A stretch of 64,000 bases of DNA from Neisseria brasiliensis (GCF_009671065.1 NZ_CP046027.1:372001-436000), one strand, 5' to 3'. Positions 9,368-19,115 are shown, counted from the stretch's first letter. A program made the numbers and translations. The notes: generated from the letters alone by a model not told the origin.

Positions 9368-9403
9368 AAGGCCGTCTGAAAAAATATTTTTTCAGACGGC
9401 CTT
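9368..9403. terminator. DUS hairpin terminator of ubiD
   Basis: AAGGCCGTCTGAAAAA pairs with TTTTTCAGACGGCCTT. It follows the minus-strand ubiD stop. Confidence 0.8.
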
Positions 9404-9415
9404 ACCATACCATTG

Positions 9416-10894
9416 TTACAAGCCCAAATCTTTCCACATAGCATCCACCTTGGCCACGGTGGCAGGATCTTTTTCAATCACCCTGCCCCATTCGCGATCA
9501 GTTTCGCCCGGCCATTTATTAGTGGCATCCAAGCCCATTTTACCGCCCAAACCGCTGACCGGACTGGCAAAATCCAAGTAATCAATCGGCGTATTTTCCA
9601 CCAAAACGGTATCGCGCACCGGATCCATGCGCGTGGTAACCGCCCAGATGACTTCTTTCCAGTCGCGCACGTCCACATCTTCATCGACCACAATGATGAA
9701 TTTGGTGTACATAAACTGGCGCAGGAAACTCCAGCAGCCCATCATCACGCGTTTGGCGTGTCCGGCGTATTGTTTTTTCATCGACACCACCGCCATACGG
9801 TAAGAGCAGCCTTCCGGCGGCAGGTAGAAATCGACGATTTCGGGGAATTGCTTCTGCAAAAGCGGCACAAATACTTCGTTTAACGCCACGCCGAGCACGG
9901 CCGGTTCATCAGGCGGTTTGCCGGTGTAGGTGGAATGGTAAATCGGGTCTTTGCGCATAGTGATGCGCTCGACAGTAAACACGGGGAACCAATCCTGCTC
10001 GTTGTAATAGCCGGTGTGGTCGCCGTAAGGGCCTTCCAGCGCGGTTTCATTCGGATGAATCACACCTTCCAACACGATTTCCGCCCGCGCCGGCACCTGC
10101 AAATCGTTGCCGATACAGTTTACCAATTCGGTACGCGAGCCGCGTAGCAAACCGGCAAACTGATATTCGCTCAAGGCATCGGGCACCGGCGTGACCGCGC
10201 CCAAAATAGTAGCCGGATCGCAACCCAACACCACGGAAACAGGATACGGCGTATCGGGATTTTGCTTGCGGAATTCCTGATAATCCAACGCACCACCGCG
10301 GTGCGACAACCAGCGCATAATCAGCTTGTTTTTGCCGATTAATTGTTGGCGGTAAATGCCGAGATTTTGACGTTTTTTATTCGGGCCGCGGGTCACGGTC
10401 AAGCCCCATGTCACCAAAGGCGCGATGTCTTCCGGCCAGCAATGCTGAATCGGCAGTTGATACAAATCGACCGCCTCGCCTTCTAACACGATTTCTTGGC
10501 AAGGCGCGTTTTTCACCACGTTTGGCGCCATGCTCCAAATGTCTTTCAATAAAGGCAATTTGGAAAACGCATCTTTAATGCCTTTAGGCGGCTCGGGTTC
10601 TTTCAAATAAGCCAGCGTTTGGCCGATTTCGCGTAATTTCGATACGCTGTCTTCGCCCATGCCCATCGCCACACGTTCGGGCGTGCCGAATAAGTTGGCC
10701 AACACCGGATAGCCGTAGCGCGTACCATCGGCGCGTACCGGATTTTCAAACAGCAACGCCGGCCCTTCTGCACGCAACACGCGGTCGGCAATCTCAGTCA
10801 TTTCCAACTCCGGCGACACCGGCGTGGAAATCCGCTTGAGCTTGCCTTGCGCTTCAAGCTGCGCGATAAAATCTCGTAAGTCTTTGTATTTCAT
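9416..10894 (-). CDS. ubiD: UbiD, 3-octaprenyl-4-hydroxybenzoate decarboxylase
   Basis: 492 residues, full length for UbiD. It decarboxylates the polyprenyl hydroxybenzoate intermediate of ubiquinone synthesis using prenylated FMN made by UbiX. Diagnostic stretches include [14 protein letters not shown] at the start, [13 protein letters not shown], the RxQ and [14 protein letters not shown] prFMN-binding region and [12 protein letters not shown], which carries an active-site glutamate. The C-terminal [19 protein letters not shown] and [18 protein letters not shown] motifs are also typical. The gene stands alone, with the island tRNA 219 bp beyond its start. No anomalies are seen. Confidence 0.95.
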   Translation of the reverse strand: MKYKDLRDFIAQLEAQGKLKRISTPVSPELEMTEIADRVLRAEGPALLFENPVRADGTRYGYPVLANLFGTPERVAMGMGEDSVSKLREIGQTLAYLKEPEPPKGIKDAFSKLPLLKDIWSMAPNVVKNAPCQEIVLEGEAVDLYQLPIQHCWPEDIAPLVTWGLTVTRGPNKKRQNLGIYRQQLIGKNKLIMRWLSHRGGALDYQEFRKQNPDTPYPVSVVLGCDPATILGAVTPVPDALSEYQFAGLLRGSRTELVNCIGNDLQVPARAEIVLEGVIHPNETALEGPYGDHTGYYNEQDWFPVFTVERITMRKDPIYHSTYTGKPPDEPAVLGVALNEVFVPLLQKQFPEIVDFYLPPEGCSYRMAVVSMKKQYAGHAKRVMMGCWSFLRQFMYTKFIIVVDEDVDVRDWKEVIWAVTTRMDPVRDTVLVENTPIDYLDFASPVSGLGGKMGLDATNKWPGETDREWGRVIEKDPATVAKVDAMWKDLGL

Positions 10895-11067
10895 TTTGAC
10901 TCTCTTTCAGCCGAATGTTTTTCAGACGGCCTTATGATTAAGCTTTGCCGAAACAATGGGACTGATTATAACGCGTTTTGCCCAATTGAGCCGCGTTGAA
11001 ACCATATATCCATACCACGGCATTCTACACCGCGTGATTTGCCTTGATTTACCCTTATTTCGCAATC

Positions 11068-11095
11068 TTGCGAAGCGGTTAAATTATGATACAAT
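11068..11095 (+). promoter_or_regulatory. Promoter of the tRNA gene
   Basis: TTGCGA (11068-11073), a 16-nt spacer and TACAAT (11090-11095), ending 17 nt before the tRNA. It matches sigma-70 hexamers well apart from one or two bases in each. Confidence 0.55.
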
Positions 11096-11112
11096 ACGCC
11101 CCTACTTCTGAC

Positions 11113-12243
<1,131 letters not shown>

Positions 12244-12448
12244 TTTTCTTCACTCCTGCTTTCGAGTGATGCCTGCACCTGAGCATTTTCCAAATCCATG
12301 AGAAATGCGTCAAGGGCAGACTTTGTAATACAGTAGGCACGTCCGGGTTTGGATGCTTTCAGACGGCCTTCCCGAATATGTTCCCGAATGGTTTCAGGGT
12401 GGCATTTGCAGTATGCTGCTGCTTCAACAACGTTAAAAGTGAGCTGCA

Positions 12449-12707
12449 TCAAACCCTCCCAATTTCAAAAATCGGATACACCGCATTTTCCAACAGCAAA
12501 GTCAGCTTTCTGATTGCCGCATATCGTTTGATACGCGGCTCCAACATCAGAAAGCTGCCCGGCTTAATATAGAAAAGCAGGCAGAGATAACCCTGCCTGT
12601 CTACATCCAGCGGAACCAGCCGGTAGTGCGGAAACTGGTCTTCCGTCGGAACAAACGACGGATACACTTTTACCGTAACAACCGCCGTTTTTTTCTTCTG
12701 TCAGCAT
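12449..12707 (-). pseudogene. Small unidentified island protein, frameshifted in an A7 run
   Basis: Taking the ATG at 12707 (preceded by GAGGG) and one base fewer in the seven-A run (plus-strand T7, 12688-12694) gives MLTEEKTAVVTVKVYPSF followed by the open frame to 12449, 85 residues. As sequenced, the ATG frame stops early and the remaining frame has only a GTG start (12667). The sequence (DQFPHYRLVPLDVDRQGYLCLLFY) matches nothing I recognise. The A7 run could also allow ribosomal or transcriptional slippage. It sits between the TraM-like group and the excisionase-like gene in one operon. Confidence 0.5.
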
Positions 12708-12719
12708 AAAGTCGCCCTC

Positions 12720-12917
12720 TTATTGTTTCTTTAAAAACTTCTTTACATCTTGCTTTGCCCATTCAGACAATTCTTTCAAAACAGGGTCTGTTAAGTTTTC
12801 GGCTTCTCGGATAATTTCGGTAAGACAGCGTAGGTCGCTATAGCTCTTGCTGGAAACGATGAGAGACAAAAGCTCATAGAATCTATACGCGGTGTAATAC
12901 AAGATAACGGCTACCAA
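12720..12917 (-). CDS. Small unidentified membrane-anchored protein
   Basis: About 65 residues from a TTG at 12917 that overlaps the stop of the TraM-like gene (TTGGTAG); the open frame reaches 12968. A short hydrophobic N-terminus (VAVILYYTAYRFYELLSLIV) is followed by a charged helical tail ending KKFLKKQ. It is not recognised. Tight coupling to the TraM-like gene suggests a transfer-related or accessory role, but that is only context. Confidence 0.5.
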   Translation of the reverse strand: MVAVILYYTAYRFYELLSLIVSSKSYSDLRCLTEIIREAENLTDPVLKELSEWAKQDVKKFLKKQ

Positions 12918-13351
12918 TACGTCAGAACCAACAAAACAGCAAACCAAAGCAATATGGCCACCAGCCAAGACCGGTTCATCTTGGCGGCAATTTCGTCTGC
13001 CAATGCCTTGTTCTGAGCCGCAATCTTCGGCTGCATGGCCGCATAAATACGGCCTCCGCTTTCTTTAAGCTGTTCATCGTTTTTGGCCAACAGCTCTGTC
13101 AGAATCTGTTCCCGATAGATTTTCAGCTCTTCCGCCGCCTTTACCGTAGCCTTCAGAGAATCGTCCATATCCGCAGCATATCCGGCCAAGCCTTGCTGAA
13201 TGCTGATACGCTGCTCCTCAAACAAGGTTTTCAGACGGGCTTCCTGTACCAGCAGAATAGCAATTACAGGGTCGTCTGCCGTCAGCTTGATGCCGGACGT
13301 GCGAAAGACTTCGGCAATGATGGCTTCTACATTTGCCTGCTTACTCATCAT
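12911..13351 (-). CDS. TraM-like conjugal transfer protein (IncP type)
   Basis: 146 residues. A soluble coiled-coil-prone body (residues about 15-115, e.g. QEARLKTLFEEQRISIQQGL) ends in one membrane helix (WLVAILLWFAVLLVLTYW). This layout, its size and its position directly after a TraL-like ATPase match TraM of the IncP plasmid traKLM leader operon, whose exact role is poorly known. Its ATG at 13351 overlaps the stop of the TraL-like gene by 4 bp. The assignment rests on synteny and architecture more than on motifs. Confidence 0.65.
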   Translation of the reverse strand: MMSKQANVEAIIAEVFRTSGIKLTADDPVIAILLVQEARLKTLFEEQRISIQQGLAGYAADMDDSLKATVKAAEELKIYREQILTELLAKNDEQLKESGGRIYAAMQPKIAAQNKALADEIAAKMNRSWLVAILLWFAVLLVLTYW

Positions 13352-14103
13352 GCGTCCTCTTCACTTGCGCCGGCTGTGGCCAAGAACGGAATTTTGTCCA
13401 GTTGGCTGTACAAATCACGCTGCACCGTGCGCAGGCGTTGGCGGGGCATTAAGCCGAAAGCACCAGAGTTTTGCGCCTCGGTCAAAGTCAGGTTTTTAGT
13501 CGTCATTTCCTTAATATCCGCTCCGAAGGTATCAGGGTTGCGATTTGGGATATGAACTATGCCGATAATGCGGTCTTGATTAGCCTGATAGACTTTAAAA
13601 TCAGTAAACCCTTTACCGTCTTTCTCAATCACACCTTGAAAATCATTCAGCCACACGACAATTTCCGCACTATTGCTGTTTAATGTTTGACTCAAACCGG
13701 TCATACAGTCTTGCAATGATTGTCCACCGGCTAATGGCACATGGATAATCATGCGGATACCATTTTCAGCCAAAAACGCCGGCACTTCATTCTCTGCCAT
13801 ATATGACATCAGCGGCACAAAAGTAGCCGCACCATTATCAATTACTGCAATACCTTCATCACTTACCAGTCTTTCAATCAAACCATCAAAGAAACGGGCA
13901 TCAATGTTGTTTGCATCGGTCAAAATTTTGACAATTCCCGGCTCTAATGCAGCATAACGGCTAAATGTAGGATTCACCGGGTCAGTATCAAAGCAATGTA
14001 ACTGCTCACTGGCTTTAGTCTTTAAATAATCGCCCAAAAAGCTTGCAATCGTTGATTTACCGACACCGCCCTTACCTTGTGCAATAAAATGAACTTCTTT
14101 CAT
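13348..14103 (-). CDS. TraL-like P-loop ATPase of conjugal transfer
   Basis: 251 residues from the ATG at 14103 (AAAGG upstream; the open frame extends to 14223). It begins MKEVHFIAQGKGGVGKST, the deviant Walker A motif of the MinD/ParA class, then CFDTDPVNPTFSRY as the A'/Walker A-linked Asp region and IAVIDNGAATF as a Walker B-like strand. IncP TraL proteins have the same 240-250 residue form and lie between TraK and TraM. The traL-traM order holds here, but traK now lies 4.4 kb away on the same strand beyond inserted cargo. Confidence 0.75.
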   Translation of the reverse strand: MKEVHFIAQGKGGVGKSTIASFLGDYLKTKASEQLHCFDTDPVNPTFSRYAALEPGIVKILTDANNIDARFFDGLIERLVSDEGIAVIDNGAATFVPLMSYMAENEVPAFLAENGIRMIIHVPLAGGQSLQDCMTGLSQTLNSNSAEIVVWLNDFQGVIEKDGKGFTDFKVYQANQDRIIGIVHIPNRNPDTFGADIKEMTTKNLTLTEAQNSGAFGLMPRQRLRTVQRDLYSQLDKIPFLATAGASEEDA

Positions 14104-14253
14104 GGCATAAACCTTTCGTTTTGTTTGAGCATGTTTTTCACAAAAAGAAACCTGCTCGTCCGAACAGGCTTTCGTTTGTAAAAAAAGCAGCCCCGATTGA
14201 GGCTGCCAAAACTGCTTTAACACTTTATGCCGAATGCTGAAGCAGGAGTGAAC

Positions 14254-14784
14254 TTAACGCACGTCCACCCATCTGCCGCCGTTTTTCTCTTCGCCGACAT
14301 AGCGGACGGCATCACCGGCCGTTGTCCAACCATGTTCAAAATAGGCTTTGCAATACGACGGCTTAGACGGACGGACATAGGTTTTTTTGACGATTGGGCA
14401 GCTATCACGATCACGAGTGCGATAACGGGGGCACTCACGAACTTGTACTGTGTAGCGCATGACGCGGTTCAGTTCCTTAGCGTCGCAACGGCCCGCACCG
14501 TGAGCAATCGCGTCGACCAACTGCGGCATGTTCTCTTCATTGCTGGCCGGACACAGCTTCAGGAAATTCAGACGGCCTTTGATGGTGTCCGACAGCTTGC
14601 GGTGTTTGATGGAAAAATAACGCTTCAGCGAAGGCGCACACTCGCTGGGACGCTCCCCCGACGACAGGCACAAAGTCGCCTCGCAAGCCAAACGGACATC
14701 ACCGGTCAGCAGATCGTCTGCCTGAGCCGGCAACACCGCCATCAGTGCAACGGCCACAGCCGCCGCAGGTAAACACTTCTTCAT
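14254..14784 (-). CDS. TrbM-family periplasmic protein
   Basis: 176 residues from the ATG at 14784. The signal peptide is MKKCLPAAAVAVALMAVLPAQA, and the mature protein opens DDLLTGDVRLACEATLCLSSG and has cysteines suited to disulfides (EATLC, RPSECAPS, LKLCPAS, CDAKEL, SYCKAYF). The TGxxxLACEAxLCLS..P.EC.P.L..YF pattern is the TrbM signature from the IncP mating-pair region. TrbM is non-essential or of undefined function. There is no other trb gene nearby, so its role here is uncertain. Confidence 0.75.
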   Translation of the reverse strand: MKKCLPAAAVAVALMAVLPAQADDLLTGDVRLACEATLCLSSGERPSECAPSLKRYFSIKHRKLSDTIKGRLNFLKLCPASNEENMPQLVDAIAHGAGRCDAKELNRVMRYTVQVRECPRYRTRDRDSCPIVKKTYVRPSKPSYCKAYFEHGWTTAGDAVRYVGEEKNGGRWVDVR

Positions 14785-14909
14785 ATTCGCTCCCCATCTG
14801 CACAACGGCAGATATTGCATTGATAGACGAAAAAAAGGATAATCACCGTACCCCTACGAGATTATCCATTTCTCCCAAGAAAAAGCCGTTTTGGAAACAA
14901 AGCGCTTTT

Positions 14910-15086
14910 TCATTGCCACGCGATTGCGCGGACTTCAAACTGACGGCCGACCTGCACGATGTTCACACACAAATCCATATTGCCGCGCATCAGCAAATCC
15001 ACCTGTTTGACCGCATCCTTCATCGAACCGTAACGTCCGAGCAGACGTTCACGACATTTTTTCAGACGGCTTTTTTTCGCAAACAT
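14910..15086 (-). CDS. Small basic unidentified protein
   Basis: 58 residues from the ATG at 15086, preceded by GGAAGGAGATTGAA; the upstream TTG/ATG at 15104 is less well placed. The N-terminus is lysine/arginine rich (MFAKKSRLKKCRERLLGRYG), with a DUS-derived AAAAAGCCGTCTGAA inside its coding sequence. No family is recognised. Orientation matches the transfer genes downstream. Confidence 0.5.
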   Translation of the reverse strand: MFAKKSRLKKCRERLLGRYGSMKDAVKQVDLLMRGNMDLCVNIVQVGRQFEVRAIAWQ

Positions 15087-15484
15087 TTCAATCTCCTTCC
15101 ACATTCAGGATTGGTTTTCACTAAAAAGCGCAGGGCTTCCACCTGCTCCCCGACCTGTCGCCGGTAGCCAGCGTTATCAGCGCACACGGATATAACGGCA
15201 ACGGGCTGATAAGGCCCGAAACCGCGATTGTTCAAAGGCTGCCGCTACTGCTAATTGGTTCACGGCCAAAGTGCTTGTACAGGACATCACACACGCTACG
15301 GTATCGTAACCCCTCAGTCTTTTGTATCTCAGCCGCTGAGTTGCCGGCCGTCTGAAACGACGGTAGGAACAAAAGGCCGTCTGAAATACACACTTTCAGA
15401 CGGCCTTTGCATAGGCGGGCATTCCGCTGCCCGTGTTAAGATTGGATTACCACATCTTCTCTTTTCACGAAACAGGAAATGCCC
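15087..15484. other. 398-bp stretch without a gene
   Basis: I see no credible coding region. It holds a single DUS near 15347 and a perfect DUS hairpin at 15372-15408. The rest is mixed-composition DNA at a junction between a minus-strand and a plus-strand gene, probably including the promoter of the gene at 15485. Confidence 0.5.
15372..15408. terminator. DUS hairpin
   Basis: AAAGGCCGTCTGAAA and TTTCAGACGGCCTTT, 7-nt loop. Confidence 0.7.
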
Positions 15485-16054
15485 ATGGAACTTAAACCCT
15501 TAAAACTTGATTGGGATATTAAATACGAATTTACACTCAATAACAGTTCTCCAGTCGAACCCTTTTTGATTTTTGAAATCCCGGTTAAGAGCAGAACAGT
15601 ATATATGTTCCTGCCATTTCATGATTACCCTTACCACAGCGGATATATCCTGCTGCTTGACACCACCTTATTTCTCGATGCGTGGCGTATGTCGAAAAAT
15701 GATGAGGACTACCCAAACTATCATTTGGGAAATGAAATATTGTGGCGTAAAGACAGAAAATTTCAGAATACGGGATTTCTGTTCAACCAAGGCAGAAAAT
15801 CTCCCGTTCCAGTTATCAGTGAGTTAACTTTTGATAAAGATAAAGGCATTGTTTTCTCCGATAGCCTGACAAGAACCGTTTGGCTACTTGCCAACGGAGC
15901 GGAATATTTACCGGTGTTCAGTAAAACCCGTCAGAATGCCATGCTCTTACAGCAAGCTGCGGGCAAAACCGGATGCAGTATTTATGCCTGCCATGACTTT
16001 CTCAATCATCATTTCCAAACACTAAATCATCAATATCGGGGACTAATGCCCTGA
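15485..16054 (+). CDS. Possible plasmid fertility-inhibition factor (FiwA-like)
   Basis: 189 residues. Of two ATGs (15479, 15485) the second is 8 nt from AGGAA and is preferred. The pattern of a central SRTVYMFLPF, LLDTTLFLDAWR, an LGNEILWRKDRKF segment, a SPVPV stretch and DSLTRTVWLLANGAEYLPV resembles the FiwA fertility-inhibition proteins of IncP plasmids, which block co-resident plasmid transfer. This is pattern memory, not an alignment. The 3' end overlaps the converging gene at 16002 by 53 bp. If right, the island would interfere with competing conjugative plasmids. Confidence 0.5.
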   Translation: MELKPLKLDWDIKYEFTLNNSSPVEPFLIFEIPVKSRTVYMFLPFHDYPYHSGYILLLDTTLFLDAWRMSKNDEDYPNYHLGNEILWRKDRKFQNTGFLFNQGRKSPVPVISELTFDKDKGIVFSDSLTRTVWLLANGAEYLPVFSKTRQNAMLLQQAAGKTGCSIYACHDFLNHHFQTLNHQYRGLMP

Positions 16055-16424
16055 TTTCGTCCAAATACGCCTTAAAATAGTAACGTCCATCCGCATATTG
16101 CGGATTCAGCAGCAAGAAACGCTCCATACACCGTACCGTAAAAGCAACATCGTCCATACTTCGACCCGTAGGCAGGCTGTGCAATGCTTCGGCCAATTGC
16201 CCTGCCGGATTCAGCCGTTGCCGCAAATCGGAAATATCCAAATTCTTGACAGGCCGGTTTTCCGAATCGTACAAACCATCACGTCCGAAGCCGAGATTTC
16301 TGATAACGGTAAATGCTTCTCGGGCAAGTAATACGGACAGAACCAGTATCTTTTGCTCATGATTATTGCCCATCTCGCTCTTCCAAATAATATCCCCTAC
16401 ATCCGGTATATAGTTTTTGCTCAT
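16002..16424 (-). CDS. Unidentified protein with a MazF-like N-terminus
   Basis: 140 residues, ATG at 16424 with AAGGAATTGTT upstream, overlapping the stop of the preceding gene by 4 bp (ATGA). The first 20 residues (YIPDVGDIIW and then HEQ) look like the start of MazF/PemK RNA-cleaving toxins, but the rest (GFGRDGLYDSENRPVKNLDI onward) does not follow that fold and is not recognised. It could be a MazF start fused to another gene by deletion, or an unrelated toxin. The candidate antitoxin upstream is itself damaged. Confidence 0.5.
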   Translation of the reverse strand: MSKNYIPDVGDIIWKSEMGNNHEQKILVLSVLLAREAFTVIRNLGFGRDGLYDSENRPVKNLDISDLRQRLNPAGQLAEALHSLPTGRSMDDVAFTVRCMERFLLLNPQYADGRYYFKAYLDEIRALVPDIDDLVFGNDD

Positions 16425-16640
16425 AACAATTCCTTGCCGACAGGTTCGCCGCTCGAAATTTCCTGATGAAGGTTGTCATCGATAATGGCAGACAGAAGCT
16501 GATCCAAGCAATACCTGCTTTTAACAGGTTCAATCACAATTTTGCCGTTTTCTTCGCGAATATAATACTCAGCCTGCTCAAGCATGACGAAACAGACCAC
16601 AACGGTTGCCGTCGTGAGACACAAAATACTTGGTTTCCAT
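16421..16640 (-). pseudogene. MazE-like antitoxin remnant with a frameshift
   Basis: The ATG at 16640 has an ideal AGGAGGG site but its frame ends after 20 codons (METKYFVSHDGNRCGLFRHA-stop). A second frame then carries MLEQAEYYIREENGKIVIEP and ends DQLLSAIIDDNL...EPVGKELL. IREENGKIVIEP and the C-terminal LDQLL pattern are typical of MazE/AbrB-fold antitoxins. Losing one base near 16580-16590 would join them into about 72 residues, the usual MazE length. IS30 copy 1 begins only 20 bp upstream of the ATG, so the native promoter has also been displaced. Confidence 0.45.
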
Positions 16641-16659
16641 TTCAACCCTCCTAAAAATA

Positions 16660-17736
16660 CTTACATTCGCATTTCAAGTGCAACGCTCAAATGCCATTGG
16701 CAAGGGCTGCTGAAAACAGATCACCCGGTGTCTCATAGTCCAATGTCTTTCTCGGTCGGCGGTTAAGGGCCTCCTCAACCGCTTTAATCTTTTTAGCACC
16801 CAGTTTCCTAAAATCCGTCCCCTTTGGGAAGTATTGTCTGATCAGCCCGTTGGTATTCTCCACCAAGCCTTTTTCCCAAGAATGGTATGGACGGCAGAAG
16901 TAAGTTTCCGCACCCAGGGCTTTGGCAAAGGTTTTATGTCGGTAAAACTCTTTACCGTTATCCAAAGTAATCGTTTGAATGATATCTTTAAACGGCTTCA
17001 ATGCCCGAATCACTACCCGGGCTACATCTTCTGCTTTGAAATTGCTGATTTTGCGGATAACGACAAATTTGGTTTTTCTTTCAACAGCAACCACCAGTCC
17101 GCTTTTTTGGTCTTTACCGACAATGGTGTCCATCTCGAAATCGCCGACCCGCTCTTTTTGATCGACAATGGCAGGTCTGTGTTCAATGTCGGTTCTGTCC
17201 GGTACGCTGCCTTTTGTCCATGCGCCGCTGCCGTATTTTCTGCGGTAGGGTTTGGAAACGATACGCAGATGGGTGTACAGGTCGCCGCCGTTTTGACGGT
17301 CTTTGGCGAGATAGCGGTAAAGGGTGCTGTGGTGCAGTTTGATGTGTTGATGTTTCAGCAGGTAGCCGCAGACTTGTTCGGGGCTGTATTTTTGGGTAAT
17401 CAGTTTGTTAACAGTCTGTTTGACGGCAGTAGTCAGTTTGGTTGGCTTTTTGTTTTTCTTTTTAACTTCGCTTTGCTGTTGTGCTTTTCGGTAACAGTAG
17501 GTTCCGTTGACGGAATGCCGTCTGATTTCCCGACTGACGGTGGCGAGATGACAACCGATGTTCTGTGCGATTTGGTTTAGGGGTAGGTTGCGGTAATGTC
17601 TGGAAATGTAGTATCTTTGGTGTGAGGTCAGTTGTGTGTAGGCCATATTGCAATCTTTCTTGTCAGGAAAGGCAGTATACCACCGCATACTGGCCTTTTC
17701 TGTTATTGGAAATTGCACTTGTTAGGCGAATGTAAG
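16660..17736 (-). mobile_element. IS30-family element (IS1655-like), copy 1, 1077 bp
   Basis: Ends are CTTACATTCGC (16660) and GCGAATGTAAG (17736), imperfect terminal repeats that continue into the shared AAGTGCAA. It is the same length as the copy at 47688-48764. No obvious target duplication flanks this copy (ATA versus CAC), so it may have been rearranged after insertion. Confidence 0.85.
16687..17646 (-). CDS. IS30-family transposase
   Basis: 319 residues from MAYTQLTSHQRYYI; the open frame runs on to 17718 but the paralogous copy starts at the same Met. N-terminal helix-turn-helix (LPLNQIAQNIGCHLATVSREIRR) and a DDE catalytic core (DFEMDTIVGKD, TLDNGKEF, ENTNGLIRQYFPKGT) are intact. It differs from the copy at 47715-48674 by a few residues (HLATVS versus HPATVS, EDVAR versus EDVTR). 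Confidence 0.92.
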   Translation of the reverse strand: MAYTQLTSHQRYYISRHYRNLPLNQIAQNIGCHLATVSREIRRHSVNGTYCYRKAQQQSEVKKKNKKPTKLTTAVKQTVNKLITQKYSPEQVCGYLLKHQHIKLHHSTLYRYLAKDRQNGGDLYTHLRIVSKPYRRKYGSGAWTKGSVPDRTDIEHRPAIVDQKERVGDFEMDTIVGKDQKSGLVVAVERKTKFVVIRKISNFKAEDVARVVIRALKPFKDIIQTITLDNGKEFYRHKTFAKALGAETYFCRPYHSWEKGLVENTNGLIRQYFPKGTDFRKLGAKKIKAVEEALNRRPRKTLDYETPGDLFSAALANGI

Positions 17737-17968
17737 CACTTACATAAAATATAAGGTGCTTGTTTTTTGTGCATTTAATTGAAAGCTTCGCTGATACAGG
17801 AGTTTAGTGGATATATGATTATTTTTTGATATGGATATATACAGCTTTTGTGGATAAATAGCTGTAATTGGACATGGTGGATTAAGCTTTGATGGTACTT
17901 TGAAGAATTGAGAATTGTACAGAATATATGTACAATAAAAGGTATAAATGATTATTGAGGAGTTCGTT
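17737..17968 (+). promoter_or_regulatory. AT-rich region with the yefM-yoeB promoter
   Basis: 232 bp with no gene. It is strongly A/T rich and ends in GAGGAGTTCGTT before the antitoxin ATG. YefM-type antitoxins normally bind palindromes here. Near 17917-17935 the repeated TGTACA-type motif (TTGTACAGAATATATGTACAA) is a likely operator. Confidence 0.5.
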
Positions 17969-18217
17969 ATGAACCATGTTATCAGCTACACTTCTGCTCG
18001 AGAAGACTTAGCAAATATCATGACTAGAGTGTGTGAAGACCAAGTCGTAACTCATATTACCCGTAGAAATGGTGGTAACTGTGTTTTAATGTCTGAAGAG
18101 GAATACAGTTCAATTATGGAAACACTTTATCTTTTCGGGAATCCGGCCAACGCCTCACGTTTGGAGCAATCCATTGCAGAAGCCGAACAAGGCAAATTTG
18201 TAGAGGTTGAGCTGTGA
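17969..18217 (+). CDS. yefM: YefM-family antitoxin
   Basis: 82 residues from the ATG at 17969 (GAGGAG upstream; the frame opens at 17948). Phd/YefM fold: MNHVISYTSAREDLANIMTR, then VVTHITRRNGGNCVLMSEEEYSSIMETLYL, and a disordered toxin-binding tail. It neutralises YoeB and represses the operon. Its stop overlaps the toxin GTG start (GTGA). Confidence 0.9.
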   Translation: MNHVISYTSAREDLANIMTRVCEDQVVTHITRRNGGNCVLMSEEEYSSIMETLYLFGNPANASRLEQSIAEAEQGKFVEVEL

Positions 18218-18477
18218 GGGTACACCGTTTCACGGAAAGCGCGGCCGAAGACTTGGCGTATTGGAAAAAGCACGATTTAAAGAAGGTTGAACGCATAAAA
18301 GCCCTGTTGGACGACATTAAAGCCAACCACCCAAGAGGAATAGGCAAACCGGAACAACTTCGTCATCAAAAATCAGGTTTATGGTCACGCCGGATAGATC
18401 GTGAACACCGGCTGGTTTACTCGGTTGAAGAAAACACAGTTACCGTTTATGCCTGTCGATACCATTATGGCCGCTGA
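18214..18477 (+). CDS. yoeB: YoeB-family ribosome-dependent mRNA interferase toxin
   Basis: 87 residues with a GTG start overlapping the yefM stop. It has the RelE/YoeB fold with the conserved PEQLRHQKSGLWSRRIDREHRLVYSVE stretch (Glu, Arg residues) and C-terminal CRYHYGR, which carries the catalytic His/Tyr. It cleaves mRNA at the ribosomal A site. The pair appears intact and may stabilise the island. A DUS hairpin terminator follows. Confidence 0.92.
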   Translation: MRVHRFTESAAEDLAYWKKHDLKKVERIKALLDDIKANHPRGIGKPEQLRHQKSGLWSRRIDREHRLVYSVEENTVTVYACRYHYGR

Positions 18478-18483
18478 ATGGCT

Positions 18484-18517
18484 AAAAAGCCGTCTGAATA
18501 ATTTCAGACGGCTTTTT
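18484..18517. terminator. DUS bidirectional terminator
   Basis: AAAAAGCCGTCTGAA pairs with TTCAGACGGCTTTTT, 4-nt loop, between converging yoeB and the TraK-like gene. Confidence 0.85.
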
Positions 18518-18894
18518 CACTTATATTTTTCCGTATCAATTTTTTCCTGCCAGTTAAATTTTCCCGTGTGATTTTCCTGAGCTTGCGCCGAATCTGCCAC
18601 CTGAATTTCAGGCTTAGAAACTAGGATACTGTGATTTGTTAATTGATTAACGTTATCAGATTTTTTAATCGGTTTTTCTGTCGCAGAATCTACATTTTGC
18701 AATCGGGAACGGATAAACCAGTTTATCGTAGTAAGTCCGGCCTGAATACCGTTTTGCGCCAAAAACTGCTGAATCTGTTTTTGGGAAAAACCATTCTTTT
18801 TGAGCAGCAAAATATCATCTTTGAACGGTTCGAGTTTCGATTGACGACCTGATTCAACTTGGCCGGCCATGAAATTTTCAACAGAAATACCCAT
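18517..18894 (-). CDS. TraK-like oriT-binding protein
   Basis: About 125 residues from the ATG at 18894 (MGISVENFMAGQVESGRQSKLEPFKDDI); a second ATG lies at 18870. SGRQSKLEPFKDDILLLKKNGFSQKQIQQFLAQNGIQAGLTTINWFIRSRL is the TraK-type DNA-binding helix pattern of IncP plasmids, in which TraK wraps the leading side of oriT next to its own gene. Here the gene start lies within a dense array of ATCTA repeats that leads to a nic-like sequence, the same order as in RP4. The C-terminal half is low complexity. The original traKLM operon appears split by inserted cargo. Confidence 0.7.
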   Translation of the reverse strand: MGISVENFMAGQVESGRQSKLEPFKDDILLLKKNGFSQKQIQQFLAQNGIQAGLTTINWFIRSRLQNVDSATEKPIKKSDNVNQLTNHSILVSKPEIQVADSAQAQENHTGKFNWQEKIDTEKYK

Positions 18895-19115
18895 ATCTAA
18901 ATCCAATCTAGTTTAATCTAGTATATGTCTATTTTACATCTATAAAAATCTAATTTCAATCTAATTTAACTAATTAAAAACCATTTTTTAATCTAATTAA
19001 ATCTAAATATTTATCTATACTAGATTTATAGATGACTTAATAAAAAACTATTGTTTATCTAGTTTAATCAAATATCAATCTAATATATATCTAACAAAAT
19101 CTATCTATATCTAAT
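18890..19115. repeat. AT-rich array of ATCTA(A/G)TT repeats
   Basis: About 15 copies of ATCTA, many as AATCTAATT or ATCTAGTTT, at irregular 9-20 bp spacing. G+C content is very low compared with the neighbours. It abuts the start of the TraK-like gene. Likely the protein-binding, bent part of an IncP-like oriT. Confidence 0.7.

Noticed and set aside
16834..17580. A 248-codon open frame on the plus strand of IS30 (and the same at 47862-48608)
   Set aside because: It is the antisense shadow of the transposase, identical in both copies only because the element is repeated.
18890..19115. The ATCTA array as a replication origin iteron set
   Set aside because: Spacing is irregular, there is no replication initiator gene nearby, and the position before a TraK-like gene fits oriT better.
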